From positions 1 to 48,445 of the IMG/VR virus record IMGVR_UViG_3300030419_006812: a DNA stretch of 48,445 bases. One strand, given 5' to 3'. Each line of letters begins with the position of its first letter. Positions within the stretch are counted from its first letter, which is position 1. Shown here piece after piece: positions 1 through 10,739 of the stretch. The notes beneath the pieces are model-generated. The model was given only the letters and a program-made list of their open reading frames with translations, searched no databases and was not told the origin of the DNA. The position numbers were made by a program, and so were the translations under genes. This DNA comes from a virus.

Positions 1-3000
1 CGTACGTTTCTTGCTGCTTTTTGTTTGCCTCTTTTAGTTTGCTATTGTAATTTACGATGGATTCTTCTAAAGACCCAAGATCGCTTTTCTTACGGGCGCT
101 AACTGCATCGGCTGGTCCCACAGCGGCGTTCTCCAGATTCCCAAGGATGAGCCAATCATCAAACGTATCTTGAGCTAGCTTGGAGCCATCGCCATGGTCG
201 TAGGTCCCTCCTTTGCCTTGGAGCCACATCCCCGCGCCCTTCATCTCCCTCCGAAAGGCTCCCACCATGCCGCTCGTTCTTTTGTCCGAATCTCGATACC
301 CCCAGTCTTCAAAAAGGTCTCCTAATCCATCGGCCCCTGATTTTCTGGTATAGGGCGCAAAATAACTCTTTGCTCCCGGAATGTCCAGATCCTCATACTT
401 CTCTTTAATAGGGCCTGCGAGGGCGTTGGCTATACGCCCCATACTTTTCAAATTAGCTCCTGCATACTTATAAGTCTTCGCGTAATCATCGGTTAATTGA
501 GGGTGGCCCGGCGTTAAGGATTTAGCTTGGGCTCTTATTTCATCCACGGCCTCGGATAGCAGACTATGTGGGGGGGTCTGCCAAGTCGTGTTCAGAAACC
601 AGCCCTGTTTCTCCCCCCAGTGTTTAAGCCCCACTCCGTCCTCGTTAGGAGTAAAGGGATTTGCCGACCACTTCTCCCACGAAGTATTTTTAAGCTTTTC
701 CGCCATTTGAATGTTGCCCTCGACGGATCTCCAGTAATCGCGAAGGCTGGCCACATTCAATACTTCATTTAGATTAATCTCTTTACCATCGGCGGTTTTT
801 ATTACTCCCGCTGTTTTCTTCGCGTTGTCCTGTGCCTCCGTGATAGCCTCCGGCGTGTCCTCATAAATTTTACCAAGAAGCTCCGGAAAAGTGTTGGTGA
901 TGAATTTACGGTCGTCCGCCCCTTGTAGACTGGCGCCCGTTACGCGCGCTGCAAATTTCTTGAGAGCCTCACCCTTATACTCCCCAACTCCCTTAGGATT
1001 CTCATCGGCATAGGTGCTGTATTTCTTCTTAACCTCCTCAGCCACACTTCCCCACATCTGAGAAGCAATAGTGTCAGGATCTAATTCTAGAACCAAGCCC
1101 TTTCTCAATTCCTCCAGAGTGCCCTGTCCTCCCTTGGCCTTTAATTTCTCTAGTGCCTCCTGTATATGTTTCGAGTCAGCCATTTGTTTTTTAGCTTGTT
1201 CTATATCAAACCTGCCGAATTCCTCCTTTGGGCCAATTTGCAGCCGCTTGTTGGCTCCCCACGTCTGTTCTAACTGCAGGGTGTTGGCTACGGGCCCCTT
1301 AACCTTCATAGCCTGCCACGCTAACTGTGCACGACTATTTGGTCCCATCTCCAAAGCGCCGCCAATGCCCGCGCCCACCAGCTCTTCTGCCATACTGGCC
1401 CCCATGGCCCCTTGGAGTAACCCCGGAAACTTCGGAAGTAAAGAGCTTAATCCAAATTTTTCTGCGTCAACCTTAGCGGTCTCAGCGAAACTAAGTTTTT
1501 GCATGACCGGGTCCATTATATTTTTATGTTTCGCTACCGCTCCCGGTGTAGTAAAATAGGGGCTCTTGCCCCACATGATCTGCCCCCCATCCTTCCCAAA
1601 GGCTTGAGAAATAGGATTGACATTATTCAGCGCCCAGCCTAAGTCGTCAAACGAGAGATCTGCCCCGGCTTTGTCTAATGCTTTTTGTAAGTTTTGAGGT
1701 TTCCAAAAATTATCCTTACCAGCTTTAATGGATTCATTTTCTGCATCCGCAGCATTTCGGATTTCCGCCCACTTGCGAAGGTGCGCCATTTTGGCGTTCA
1801 TTTTCTTCATGCCTCCTTTGGGACGCCCTTTTTTCTTGAAATTAGGAATAAAACCCGCGCCCATGGCGCCCTGCATTCTTTTGGAAACAGCGGTGGCCTT
1901 GGAAATCCCCTCCGGATGGTCTCTTACTACTGATGCAAAATTCTTTTGAGTAGCTTCATCGCGCACATAAGGCCCTACCCGAGCATGATAATCCAGCACA
2001 GGCTTGCGCCCCCCCATTCTCTTTTCTGTTTCGACAGCTTGACTCACTGGGGACGGTGCTAAATTAGGAACAAAACCGGCCGCATTAGAAGCATTATCAG
2101 CCGCAGCCGTTACCACGCGCGATTCCAACATCGCAGCCATGGCAGCTCCCATGTCGTCTCCCGCCTGTGACATAATGCGCGAAATTTCCTTTGAAAGTTT
2201 GTCTCCATCAATGCCGCTCTTCTCTTGCTCTTTTTGGTTTTCTTGGCTGATGCGATTCGATTCCTCGATTCCCTCTCGTACGCCTTTTTGTTGCTGGAGT
2301 ACACTGAGCATGTCTTGATTAACTCCTAAAATATTAGACAGGCCGGATACAATAGCAGCGTCTCCTTTACCGATTTCTGTACTTAACGCAAGTAAATTAT
2401 CCCCTGCTCCCGTCTGAAAACCTGCTCCTTGCATCGCGTTTCTCATAGATTCGAACGCTAAGTCACGCATTCCCCCTCTGCCTGTTTCAGCTTTTAAGTC
2501 TTCCCGAGCCTGTAGAGTCCTCAAAATAGCTTCTCCCGTCTCCCGTTCTTCGCCTGTTATTTCATTGCCGCCTGCGTCCCTTCCCAGCGCCAAGAATTCT
2601 TGAAGGCGCGTTTTAAAAGCGGACATTGCCTGATCGGCCGAATCAAACTGGTCGGAGAGAACAGAAGTGTCTCCCGTCAGAGTGCTGACCATATTTCCAA
2701 AGTTGGCAATTTCCTGACTCTCTTCCAATTTCCCTTGTAATTTCATTAAAGCAGGATCATCGGGAACGGCAAACTGCTTTAAATTTCCAACTATCGTTTG
2801 AAGGCTTTTAGCTTGGAAATCAGCGCCGGCTACACTTTTTACTCCCCCTGCTTGGTCCATGCCTTTAATATTCTTAAAACTCTGACCGACTTCGCTTACG
2901 CGTTGGCCGGTCATAATGTTAGCTTCTCGAATACCATTCAAAGTCTCCACCAAGCGCTGACGTTTAGCTTGATCCAGCTGCGCATTCATAATAGCCTCTT

Positions 3001-6000
3001 GAGCCATTAAATTATTGTTTACTTGCTGAATTTCATTAACTAAATTCTTTTCTTCTTCAGATAATTGTGAAAATCCCTTAGCATTAATATCGGCCATGGT
3101 TTGAGCCACAATATTAAAATCTTCCCCTTCTCCCATGTTTTTTACAAATTTACCAAAATCTCCGCTTTTCTCAAGGGTGGGGGCCAGCTCAGCCTCCTTA
3201 GCTCTTTCAGCTTGAAAATTTCTTACCAAACTTTCTATCTCTACTCCCGCTTGAGCTTCACGACTTTCTTTGTCTATTCCTGCCGCAAATTTTTCTTTTT
3301 CTCCTATTCCCATGGGAGAAAATACATCCGCTTCTGCCATAATGGTACTGGCAAAACCGCTAAAAATTTTACTCATGGAACTAAAGGCTGTTTGCATGGT
3401 CTTAACTTCCGAGGCCATCCGTTCTCCCACGCCTTTAAGGGTTTTTTGTAGGGGTTTGGCGTTTTTATTCAAGCCTGCAAAAGCTTTGGCGACCATATCC
3501 GTTACAGCTTTAGTTTGAGCCGTTTTCTTTAATTGCTCCCCAAATTCCTTCATGGCTTTCTCACTTGCCCGAGCGCTCGGTGGAATATCCGCGATGGAAA
3601 GCCCCATCAGCTTCATCATGTCGGCCACATCGTCTGAACTTTGAATACTGATCTTTTTTATTGTTTTCGCATTTCGCTGGGTACGCTTAACATCAATCAT
3701 TCCCCCCATTATTTTACCCGCGTCTTTCGCGGCTTTTTCCATTTCCTTAGCTCCCTTTTCGGGATCTTTTTTCATGGTTAGCGCGGCTGCATCAAAAGCC
3801 AAGCCCATACCCTCTACCGACTGCTCTCTTTGCAGGCTGTCTTGCAGGCCGGCCATTTTCTTGTTTAACTGTTTTGGATCCCCTAAAGAAGCTAACAATC
3901 CCCCCACATCTGCATTGCCGGCATCCCCCAATAACCCAATGGCACCCGTGAGGTTCTCAATGGACTTCACGGTCGCTTCGGCATCTCCGGATTTCAAAGC
4001 TTGACTGTATTGATCAGCAACGGTCCCAAACTGTTGAAGGGCATTAATTTGGTCCGCAATAGCGGAAAGAGAATCTTGGCGAACTTTTATACCCTTTTCC
4101 ATTTCGGCCACTGCATTTTTTTCGGCTTCGCCTGCCAGACTCCATGCGGCGCCAATGGCAGCTCCTATAATAGCTCCTTTGGGACCAAACATCATTCCAA
4201 TTCCCGCCCCCATTCCGGCGGCTCCTAATGCTTCTCCAGTCGCACTTCTTTCTCCTCTTTGAGCGGCTTGTTGTTGCAGCATTTGGCCTCCCATCATCAT
4301 TCCCATACTGCCAAAACCACCTACTCCTGTCCCCATTTTGTTTACTCGTGCCCCCCATTTTTGACCTCTCTCAAACTTCTTTTGTTGTTTCTCGGACATT
4401 TTCTTGAAGTCATCGCTTTCCCTAAAGGTTTGCGCTTGGTCCGCGTCCATTCTAAAACCGCTCATGAACCCGGGAGGTTTAGCGGCTTTTTTATCAAAAA
4501 GAGGTCCTGAAGGCAGAGAAGATCGCTTGGTAAGTTCGGCGCGCCGCATGCCTAGCTCCTGTCGTTCTGTGGCTCCCATTCTAGAGGCTAACCGAGGCGT
4601 TGAAGCGCTTGCGGTTTGAGGCCCTCCTGTAGCAGCTCTCGCGCCTCGTGGGGTGCCCGACGTCATAGGTTGGTCCGCGCCGCCGGCCCTTTTCAGCTGG
4701 GCGCGGACCAATGGGTTATTCGCCGCCACGTCCCTGCCCATTCTCTCTATTCGCTGCGGGGTGACTTTCTTTGACATTCGAGCCGCCTCATTACGCTCTT
4801 TCGGAGTGGCCACACGCTCCTTCTGAGCCTCCTTGTCGAGCTTAACTGGGGATGTCGAGGCGGAAGGTCGAGATCTGGGGGTGGTGCTTCCATCTTCATT
4901 CATCTGCATTTGAGCTCGTACCAGCGGACTACTAGCGTACGTTCGTCGCACGGTCTCGTTGATTGACCTCCGCGTCTCAGTCCTCCTCCTTTCTGTATCA
5001 GCCTCCGCCCTTTGCGTCTCCATACGCGATTCTCGAGTTGAAAACTCTGCCTTTTGCTCTGGGCTGAGCCGACTAACCACCGTAGTCGCGTGGGGAGTGC
5101 GCGTAGTAGTTGAGGGTTTGAGGGTGCGCGGGTCGCGCACATCATCCACCCGGCTAACGTCTCCCCTAGAACTATAGCTTAGCTGCTTGGCGACCAGTGT
5201 GGACTTGCTCGCGGCACCACCCGATCCTGACCTCTCTGTTTTACTCCAGCCTAATCCGGCGAGCTGCGTAGTTTTTGGAAGTGCGGCCTGTCGTGCCTGC
5301 CTGTTTGGGAGTGGAGCTTGGGCACCTCGGCCTTGTGAAGAAACAGTGGCTTCTCTTACTCTGAAGTCTGTACTTGAGCCTCCCGGGTTTCCCTCGATTT
5401 TTAACTTAGGCATTGAAGGATTTTCCCTATTCAACTGCGCTACCCTGCGCTTTGCTGCGTCTATGCGGCCGAGCCTAATATCTCTCTCTATATTCTGTAT
5501 CTGCGCCTTTCTCAGTCCCGGAGGAATCGTATAATTAGGAACAAATCCCTTTACTGCTCCATAAATTTTGGGGTCAACCCCCTCTTTCAAGGCTCGATTA
5601 ACCCCTTGGCTTCCTCCTGCCGGCTCATCGCGAGTATTGGCGACCAAAAGGCCCCGTGGGTTTTGGCTTCCTTTTAAGCGGCTGTCTTGATCCACATAAA
5701 CTCGCGCGGCCGAGCCTTGCTCCTTAAGAGCGGTTTCTTCACGAACTATCGCGTCTTGGAGAGCTCCCATTTCTTGGGCGTAATTGGGAATCAATCCGCC
5801 CGCTGCTGCTTCATAACTTTTTCGCGCGTCTCCCTTAAAATAAGGAGTTAAAACTGAACGACCTATTTCTCCTCTGTATTTTTGGTATTGGCCGCCTAAT
5901 TCAGAACGCGCCGTCGCTTGTTGCGCACTATGACGCAAAGCTAATTTATTAATGAATCCTTTATCATAAGATATGCCTTCCGCTTTCATTGCGGCGACAT

Positions 6001-9000
6001 TGCGTTTAGAGCCTATGGTCGAGAAAAAGGTGCGTAAATTCTCAGGATTACGAGCTCCAAATGATAAGGTGTTAGAATCAAATCTCAACCCTCCCGCCCG
6101 ATTAGTGTTGTACCAGTTTAATATTTCTTTTAATTTCTTTTTCTCGGTAGGTCGAACTTGAACACCTTTGACGGCTTGAGCTTGTTGTTTTTGAAGTCTA
6201 ACTGGGCGTCTGTAATTTGGAATAAAACCAGCCGCGAAAGGAGCCCCCATCTTTGCGTCGCTAGGGTCAAAGGCACTTTTGTTAAGCAAAGCGACTTCTT
6301 GTTCCTTTCCATACTCCTTCTGCATCGCTTTGGACATAAAGGCATCGTCTCCCCCCGCCTTTATCCATTTAGGCATATCAAACCCAATGGGTTTTTTCAT
6401 GGCTTGGCGGAGGTACCACTGAACGGCCTTAGGTTCGCTCCACCCCTTCTTCTTCATTAGAAAATCGATTGTTTTTTGAACAGCTCTGGGGCCGTATATT
6501 CTTTTTTCCGCCATCGTCATCTTCGACATATACCCTTGCTGCGTACCAAAGCCGTACTCGGCTGCCGACCGAGGTTTGGCAAACTCTCGCGCTACACTCT
6601 GTAGTCTAGAACTCGAAACTAATGAACTAGCGAACTTGGCGTGCTGCATTAAATAGTGACTCAAATCAGGAACGCTCGCAATCTCGCTAGCCCTAAAGGT
6701 CCCCCGGTCGCTCTTACGCATTTTAAAAACATCTTTAGCGGTAGGGGCGTCTCCTAACGCTCCCTTCTGAGTAGAAATCCCTCTCCATGTCGTCGCCGCT
6801 TTAAAATTTGGAATAAAACCCCGCGCAGCTTGATTCCGTGCGCTACTAGGGTTCTGGGCGAGCCACTGTTTGCGCCACGTGGCGTTGCTAACCACGTCCC
6901 CATAGGCGCGCCCGAGTCCTTCTTTCCCGGGACTCCAGTAAAACTTCTCATAGCTACCGGTTAAATCCCAATTCTTTAACTTAGCTTTATCAGGATCAAT
7001 CTTAAATTTCTTTCCGATCATGTCGCGCAGTGCCGTTTGAGAATCAGGAGGTAGCTGCGCTCCTGAGCCTGAGAACAGTACAGTACTCTGCTTCCCTTGG
7101 GTCCCTCGGAGTATTTCGGAAAATCCGCTGCCTAAATCCGCCACTCCTCTACTCGCCTTACCGCTAAGAGTCACTTTGTCCGGATTGCCCCGCAAAACCT
7201 TCCCCGCCATTGTCATCATAGGATGAGGTGTCGTGCCCGCAATATCTGCACCAAACCCTTTTCCTTGACCAGCCGCAAAGCCTTGAAGCTTCTTTGCGCC
7301 GGTTTCCCCAAACAACATCTTCATTCCTTTCTGACCCGACCACGTTTGTAAGTTAGGAATATCTAGCGGTTCTCTATCATAGACCGAAGGGAATTTTTTT
7401 CCTAGACCTAACATCGTCGCCACCTTTCGGGGAACTTGGGCAAATTTAGCTATATTTTGAACGATAGCTTCTGTCAGTTGACCTCCCACCATCGTTTTCG
7501 GCCCTCCCCCTCCCAGACCTTTATAGATCTGTTTCATCTCTAGGTAATCGTCTAATATATTTTTGGCGTCTTTTGAGCTGGTGATAAGTGTAGATAAGCT
7601 TTCGCGCCCCAGCTTTTGTTGAGTCTGGGTAAATTTTCCGCGCCCGGTAGCATTAAGCAAATCCATTCTTCCCCTTTCGCTCTGTGCTTGCGCCCAAACC
7701 CTGTCATCAATTGTGCTTCTGGCTCCCAGCCAGCGCTCAAACTCATCGGACGCTTTGTGTTTCCTTTTTAGAGTTTCAGGAGCCAACCAATTGGGTACAG
7801 TACGTGCCGACAGCCCCCCTCCCGCGAGAAGGTTATTGAGTTGTTGGGGGGAGAATCCTTCAAGTTGAGCAGTCCTTAGTTTTCCCAACATACTCCGGCG
7901 AGATGCCGACTGCGCGAAGATTCTTTGAGCGGCGAGGCCCGCAAAATTAGGAATGAAACCACCACCCGCCCCACCGGTCAAGAGCTGCATAACACTGTTT
8001 TTACCCTCGGCTTTGTAATATCCCAATTCTTGCAAACGCTGACCAAACTCCGGATCCCGACCCGCCATTTGCGCAAAAACTTTTTCTGTTTCTTTTCGAA
8101 CTTCAGTTTTATGGTTTTTTACTAAATCATCGATAATAGCGCTTTCCGCCTTTTGTTGGTTAGGGCTTAGCTGCTTAAACCCCTTGGAGGTCTTAATTTC
8201 TTTAGCTATATTATTCACCAAAGGAAAGCCTCCGGGGACTCGCAGATTTTTCATTAATACTGCAAAATCGGTATATTCCCCTGATTTAACTTCAAGAGCT
8301 ATTTTTTCGGCTATGGCATCTGCAGCGTACTGCCCCGAAGCTCCACCCCGACCTCCACCGCCTGTACTATAAACTTGACCTTTTAAATATTGTTGCCCTT
8401 CGGGAGTTTTTGCAAATCGCCTTAAAGCATCCTCCATGATATCTCCCCGTACGGAATTTCGTTTACCCGCCGCAACCTGTCTTAAGGTACCGGTTAGGAC
8501 ATCACTATCGCTTAACGCTTGTTTTCCAGTGAGAGCGTTGGTATTATTATAATCTTTAACCGCCTGCTTTACAAATTTATTAGGAATAAAAGCTCGGGTC
8601 TGCTCCATCGACAAAGAAGACAGTTTATATTCTTTAGCTTTGTTTAATAAAGCATAGATGTGTTCTTCGGCTTGCCCCACTGCGCCCGGCATTGTACGTT
8701 TAGCAATATTGGCCGTTACCTTTTGGCTGAACATAGGCAGTTGGCCTCGGCGCCCCATGCCCGTAGTCAGAGCGAGAGGACTACGCCCTAACATGGCATA
8801 ATTAGGAATCAGCCCCATAGCCGCTGACACTTTGCGTGCACCTTGAGGCATGCCGCCCGCTTGAGCTATCATGTCTTTATTGAAAATTGCCGAACCTTTA
8901 GAGCCTCTATAGTGGGGTATAATTACTTCGTCAGTATTAGCCACCACCGTTTCTTTTCTACCACCCCCTACAGGAAAGTTCTTTAACACTTTGGGCTTGG

Positions 9001-10714
9001 CGGTTTTAGGGTCTGCCCCTCCTACGCCGGCCGCAATAGCTTTTCGTTCTGAGGCAATAGCCCCTTCCAACCCATTTGCATAATTAGGGATAAACCCTTG
9101 AGCTTTCCCCCGAGGCAGGACGGCCCCTCGTACCCCCCTAGAACGCGCCATGCTAGCTATCAACATCTGCTGCTTTTGAAGCTCCGCCGTTTCCATTTTT
9201 AAATGGTTAAGAAGAATTTGTTCTTGTTTGGCGGTATTTCCAGTAGCTGCCAAAATTTGACCATAAAGTTTCGTGTTGCTAGACAGAATCGCGTTTATCT
9301 GTCGCTCAATCTGCTCTGTCTCACGGGTCTTACTATTTATTCTAAAAATTTCTGTAGCTGCTTTTCCCGTTTGCGTCGCAATAAATTGAAACAACTTCAT
9401 AAAAGCGCCGGCAATAATCAAAAGACCGGGACCGGCTATGAAATCTCCTATAGCTCCAAAAAAACTTTTTACTATTAAACTTCCTTTTTCGGGATCGAGA
9501 GCTTTAGAGATGGTAGAAGCTATACTATTAAAAATATCCAAAACCTTCTTTATCGCGGGCATGGCCAGCACCTTAGCTAAAGCGGAACCCAGTTCTTTAG
9601 CGCTATTGATGGTTTCCATCATTAAGGCAGCAGTGGTTTTATTGAGCTCTTTATTTCGGGTGATGGCTTCGTTGGTAGTATTATTGGCAGTTTGGAGAGC
9701 TCGATTATATATACTAAAATCTCCTTTAAGATCAATAATTAAAGCACGCAAGTTATTGATTTGGAAAACCCCTGCAATTAATTGGTCAGTGTAAGCTTTC
9801 TGAGCATCAGAAAGAGTATCGTAAATGCTGGCATAATCCTTGAGTACGGCCATCGCCGAACGAAAGTTACCCGCAACTGTAGTAGTAGCCACTCCTATTG
9901 CTTCTAGCTGTTCACGCACAGAAGAACGTTGTATACGCGTAAATATACTTTTAAACGCATTACCAATAACAGCTCCCCCTCGGGCCGTCTGTTGTTGGAC
10001 ACTGGTAACAGCAGCTAATAATTCATTAAAACTCACCTTAGCTGCCTGAGCCGTAGAGGAGGCACGAGACAAAGCATCCGATAAATCATTAGTACTCACC
10101 GCAAAGGCTGCATCCACATTCGCCAAACGATTAATAACTGTTTCAGCATCAAGAGCAGCCTTCTTAAAACCATTTAAGGCCGCAGTTAAAGTTTCTACAG
10201 ATCGCGCGGAATCCATTCCCGACAAACGAGTTAACACCATGGCCGCATTAATTCGTTTAAGAGTTTCTTCCGCCCCTAACCCTTGCCGTGCTAATTCAGT
10301 AGCGGCAGTGGCTACAGATTCAAAGGTTTGACCGGTATTTTTTGCTACGGCGAAAAGGTCAGCACTAAACTTTCTTAAGTTAGAGGAATTCAGCTGTAAG
10401 ATTACGTTGACATCCTTAAGCTGTTTTTCGACCTCGATAGCCGAAGTAACCATGGCCTTAAAACCCCGGGCAACGCCGCTTAAAACCGCTACAGCCGCGC
10501 CGAAAGAGAGCGTTCGAGCAACCGACGCATCCAAAGACTTTTGGAACTCCGCCATATCTCCCGTAATGCGCCCCAAGGGCTGGCGAAACCCTTTGTCATT
10601 AAGACGGATATTAATAGGTTTGATGCCTTTTTCGGCCGCACGAGCCTGCGCAATAATATCCGCGCGAAAATTGCGCGCCCTAACATCAATCCCTATGTTC
10701 CCTCGCAATGCCAT
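1..10714 (-). CDS. Giant tail tape measure protein (3' end outside window)
   Basis: One frame stays open from the ATG at 10714 to the window edge, giving at least 3,571 residues without a stop; I checked the frame at several points including the last codons. The N-terminal part (residues about 65-260) reads like the TP901-type phage minor tail domain: conserved helices around AVAKNTGQTFESVATAATEL and QGLGAEETLKRINAAM. A hydrophobic stretch lies near 415-450, and a Gly/Met/Ala-rich one near 2165-2200 (MMMGG, AIIGAAIGAAW). Residues 1750-2100 are Arg/Ser/Thr-rich low complexity. From residue 540 on, GFIPN[YF]A-type motifs recur. Role: length ruler and scaffold of the tail tube, possibly DNA ejection. 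A late-type promoter box lies just upstream, and the tail-assembly pair precedes it. Family assignment is firm; the job of the large central and C-terminal regions is unknown. Confidence 0.93.
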   Translation of the reverse strand, partial: MALRGNIGIDVRARNFRADIIAQARAAEKGIKPINIRLNDKGFRQPLGRITGDMAEFQKSLDASVARTLSFGAAVAVLSGVARGFKAMVTSAIEVEKQLKDVNVILQLNSSNLRKFSADLFAVAKNTGQTFESVATAATELARQGLGAEETLKRINAAMVLTRLSGMDSARSVETLTAALNGFKKAALDAETVINRLANVDAAFAVSTNDLSDALSRASSTAQAAKVSFNELLAAVTSVQQQTARGGAVIGNAFKSIFTRIQRSSVREQLEAIGVATTTVAGNFRSAMAVLKDYASIYDTLSDAQKAYTDQLIAGVFQINNLRALIIDLKGDFSIYNRALQTANNTTNEAITRNKELNKTTAALMMETINSAKELGSALAKVLAMPAIKKVLDIFNSIASTISKALDPEKGSLIVKSFFGAIGDFIAGPGLLIIAGAFMKLFQFIATQTGKAATEIFRINSKTRETEQIERQINAILSSNTKLYGQILAATGNTAKQEQILLNHLKMETAELQKQQMLIASMARSRGVRGAVLPRGKAQGFIPNYANGLEGAIASERKAIAAGVGGADPKTAKPKVLKNFPVGGGRKETVVANTDEVIIPHYRGSKGSAIFNKDMIAQAGGMPQGARKVSAAMGLIPNYAMLGRSPLALTTGMGRRGQLPMFSQKVTANIAKRTMPGAVGQAEEHIYALLNKAKEYKLSSLSMEQTRAFIPNKFVKQAVKDYNNTNALTGKQALSDSDVLTGTLRQVAAGKRNSVRGDIMEDALRRFAKTPEGQQYLKGQVYSTGGGGRGGASGQYAADAIAEKIALEVKSGEYTDFAVLMKNLRVPGGFPLVNNIAKEIKTSKGFKQLSPNQQKAESAIIDDLVKNHKTEVRKETEKVFAQMAGRDPEFGQRLQELGYYKAEGKNSVMQLLTGGAGGGFIPNFAGLAAQRIFAQSASRRSMLGKLRTAQLEGFSPQQLNNLLAGGGLSARTVPNWLAPETLKRKHKASDEFERWLGARSTIDDRVWAQAQSERGRMDLLNATGRGKFTQTQQKLGRESLSTLITSSKDAKNILDDYLEMKQIYKGLGGGGPKTMVGGQLTEAIVQNIAKFAQVPRKVATMLGLGKKFPSVYDREPLDIPNLQTWSGQKGMKMLFGETGAKKLQGFAAGQGKGFGADIAGTTPHPMMTMAGKVLRGNPDKVTLSGKASRGVADLGSGFSEILRGTQGKQSTVLFSGSGAQLPPDSQTALRDMIGKKFKIDPDKAKLKNWDLTGSYEKFYWSPGKEGLGRAYGDVVSNATWRKQWLAQNPSSARNQAARGFIPNFKAATTWRGISTQKGALGDAPTAKDVFKMRKSDRGTFRASEIASVPDLSHYLMQHAKFASSLVSSSRLQSVAREFAKPRSAAEYGFGTQQGYMSKMTMAEKRIYGPRAVQKTIDFLMKKKGWSEPKAVQWYLRQAMKKPIGFDMPKWIKAGGDDAFMSKAMQKEYGKEQEVALLNKSAFDPSDAKMGAPFAAGFIPNYRRPVRLQKQQAQAVKGVQVRPTEKKKLKEILNWYNTNRAGGLRFDSNTLSFGARNPENLRTFFSTIGSKRNVAAMKAEGISYDKGFINKLALRHSAQQATARSELGGQYQKYRGEIGRSVLTPYFKGDARKSYEAAAGGLIPNYAQEMGALQDAIVREETALKEQGSAARVYVDQDSRLKGSQNPRGLLVANTRDEPAGGSQGVNRALKEGVDPKIYGAVKGFVPNYTIPPGLRKAQIQNIERDIRLGRIDAAKRRVAQLNRENPSMPKLKIEGNPGGSSTDFRVREATVSSQGRGAQAPLPNRQARQAALPKTTQLAGLGWSKTERSGSGGAASKSTLVAKQLSYSSRGDVSRVDDVRDPRTLKPSTTTRTPHATTVVSRLSPEQKAEFSTRESRMETQRAEADTERRRTETRRSINETVRRTYASSPLVRAQMQMNEDGSTTPRSRPSASTSPVKLDKEAQKERVATPKERNEAARMSKKVTPQRIERMGRDVAANNPLVRAQLKRAGGADQPMTSGTPRGARAATGGPQTASASTPRLASRMGATERQELGMRRAELTKRSSLPSGPLFDKKAAKPPGFMSGFRMDADQAQTFRESDDFKKMSEKQQKKFERGQKWGARVNKMGTGVGGFGSMGMMMGGQMLQQQAAQRGERSATGEALGAAGMGAGIGMMFGPKGAIIGAAIGAAWSLAGEAEKNAVAEMEKGIKVRQDSLSAIADQINALQQFGTVADQYSQALKSGDAEATVKSIENLTGAIGLLGDAGNADVGGLLASLGDPKQLNKKMAGLQDSLQREQSVEGMGLAFDAAALTMKKDPEKGAKEMEKAAKDAGKIMGGMIDVKRTQRNAKTIKKISIQSSDDVADMMKLMGLSIADIPPSARASEKAMKEFGEQLKKTAQTKAVTDMVAKAFAGLNKNAKPLQKTLKGVGERMASEVKTMQTAFSSMSKIFSGFASTIMAEADVFSPMGIGEKEKFAAGIDKESREAQAGVEIESLVRNFQAERAKEAELAPTLEKSGDFGKFVKNMGEGEDFNIVAQTMADINAKGFSQLSEEEKNLVNEIQQVNNNLMAQEAIMNAQLDQAKRQRLVETLNGIREANIMTGQRVSEVGQSFKNIKGMDQAGGVKSVAGADFQAKSLQTIVGNLKQFAVPDDPALMKLQGKLEESQEIANFGNMVSTLTGDTSVLSDQFDSADQAMSAFKTRLQEFLALGRDAGGNEITGEERETGEAILRTLQAREDLKAETGRGGMRDLAFESMRNAMQGAGFQTGAGDNLLALSTEIGKGDAAIVSGLSNILGVNQDMLSVLQQQKGVREGIEESNRISQENQKEQEKSGIDGDKLSKEISRIMSQAGDDMGAAMAAMLESRVVTAAADNASNAAGFVPNLAPSPVSQAVETEKRMGGRKPVLDYHARVGPYVRDEATQKNFASVVRDHPEGISKATAVSKRMQGAMGAGFIPNFKKKGRPKGGMKKMNAKMAHLRKWAEIRNAADAENESIKAGKDNFWKPQNLQKALDKAGADLSFDDLGWALNNVNPISQAFGKDGGQIMWGKSPYFTTPGAVAKHKNIMDPVMQKLSFAETAKVDAEKFGLSSLLPKFPGLLQGAMGASMAEELVGAGIGGALEMGPNSRAQLAWQAMKVKGPVANTLQLEQTWGANKRLQIGPKEEFGRFDIEQAKKQMADSKHIQEALEKLKAKGGQGTLEELRKGLVLELDPDTIASQMWGSVAEEVKKKYSTYADENPKGVGEYKGEALKKFAARVTGASLQGADDRKFITNTFPELLGKIYEDTPEAITEAQDNAKKTAGVIKTADGKEINLNEVLNVASLRDYWRSVEGNIQMAEKLKNTSWEKWSANPFTPNEDGVGLKHWGEKQGWFLNTTWQTPPHSLLSEAVDEIRAQAKSLTPGHPQLTDDYAKTYKYAGANLKSMGRIANALAGPIKEKYEDLDIPGAKSYFAPYTRKSGADGLGDLFEDWGYRDSDKRTSGMVGAFRREMKGAGMWLQGKGGTYDHGDGSKLAQDTFDDWLILGNLENAAVGPADAVSARKKSDLGSLEESIVNYNSKLKEANKKQQETY
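1834..9100 (-). repeat. Interspersed GF[IV]PN[YF]A protein-repeat motifs within the tape measure gene
   Basis: In-frame copies start at residues 540, 634, 708 (AFIPNK), 919, 1299, 1496, 1640, 1723, 2880 and 2954; weaker remnants (TVPNW, DIPNL) lie near 972 and 1112. Three pairs enclose similar 74-94-residue units (540-634, 1640-1723, 2880-2954), with a Glu-rich helix, then a strand such as VANTDEV or VANTRDEP, then the next motif. Similar motifs are known to me from tape measure-like proteins of other large phages; no function is established that I can name. Confidence 0.85.
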
Positions 10715-10720
10715 AAACCG

Positions 10721-10735
10721 TGATTATATATACAC
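10721..10735 (-). promoter_or_regulatory. Late-type promoter box before tape measure gene
   Basis: Minus strand reads GTGTATATATAATCA in the 25-base gap between the preceding stop and the tape measure start. Same box as at several other late gene starts. No -35 element is seen. Confidence 0.55.
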
Positions 10736-10739
10736 TAAA

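Noticed and set aside
1071-1559. Plus-strand ORF of 162 residues opposite the tape measure gene
   Set aside because: The minus-strand tape measure frame is continuous here and carries recognisable sequence; the plus ORF is a shadow.
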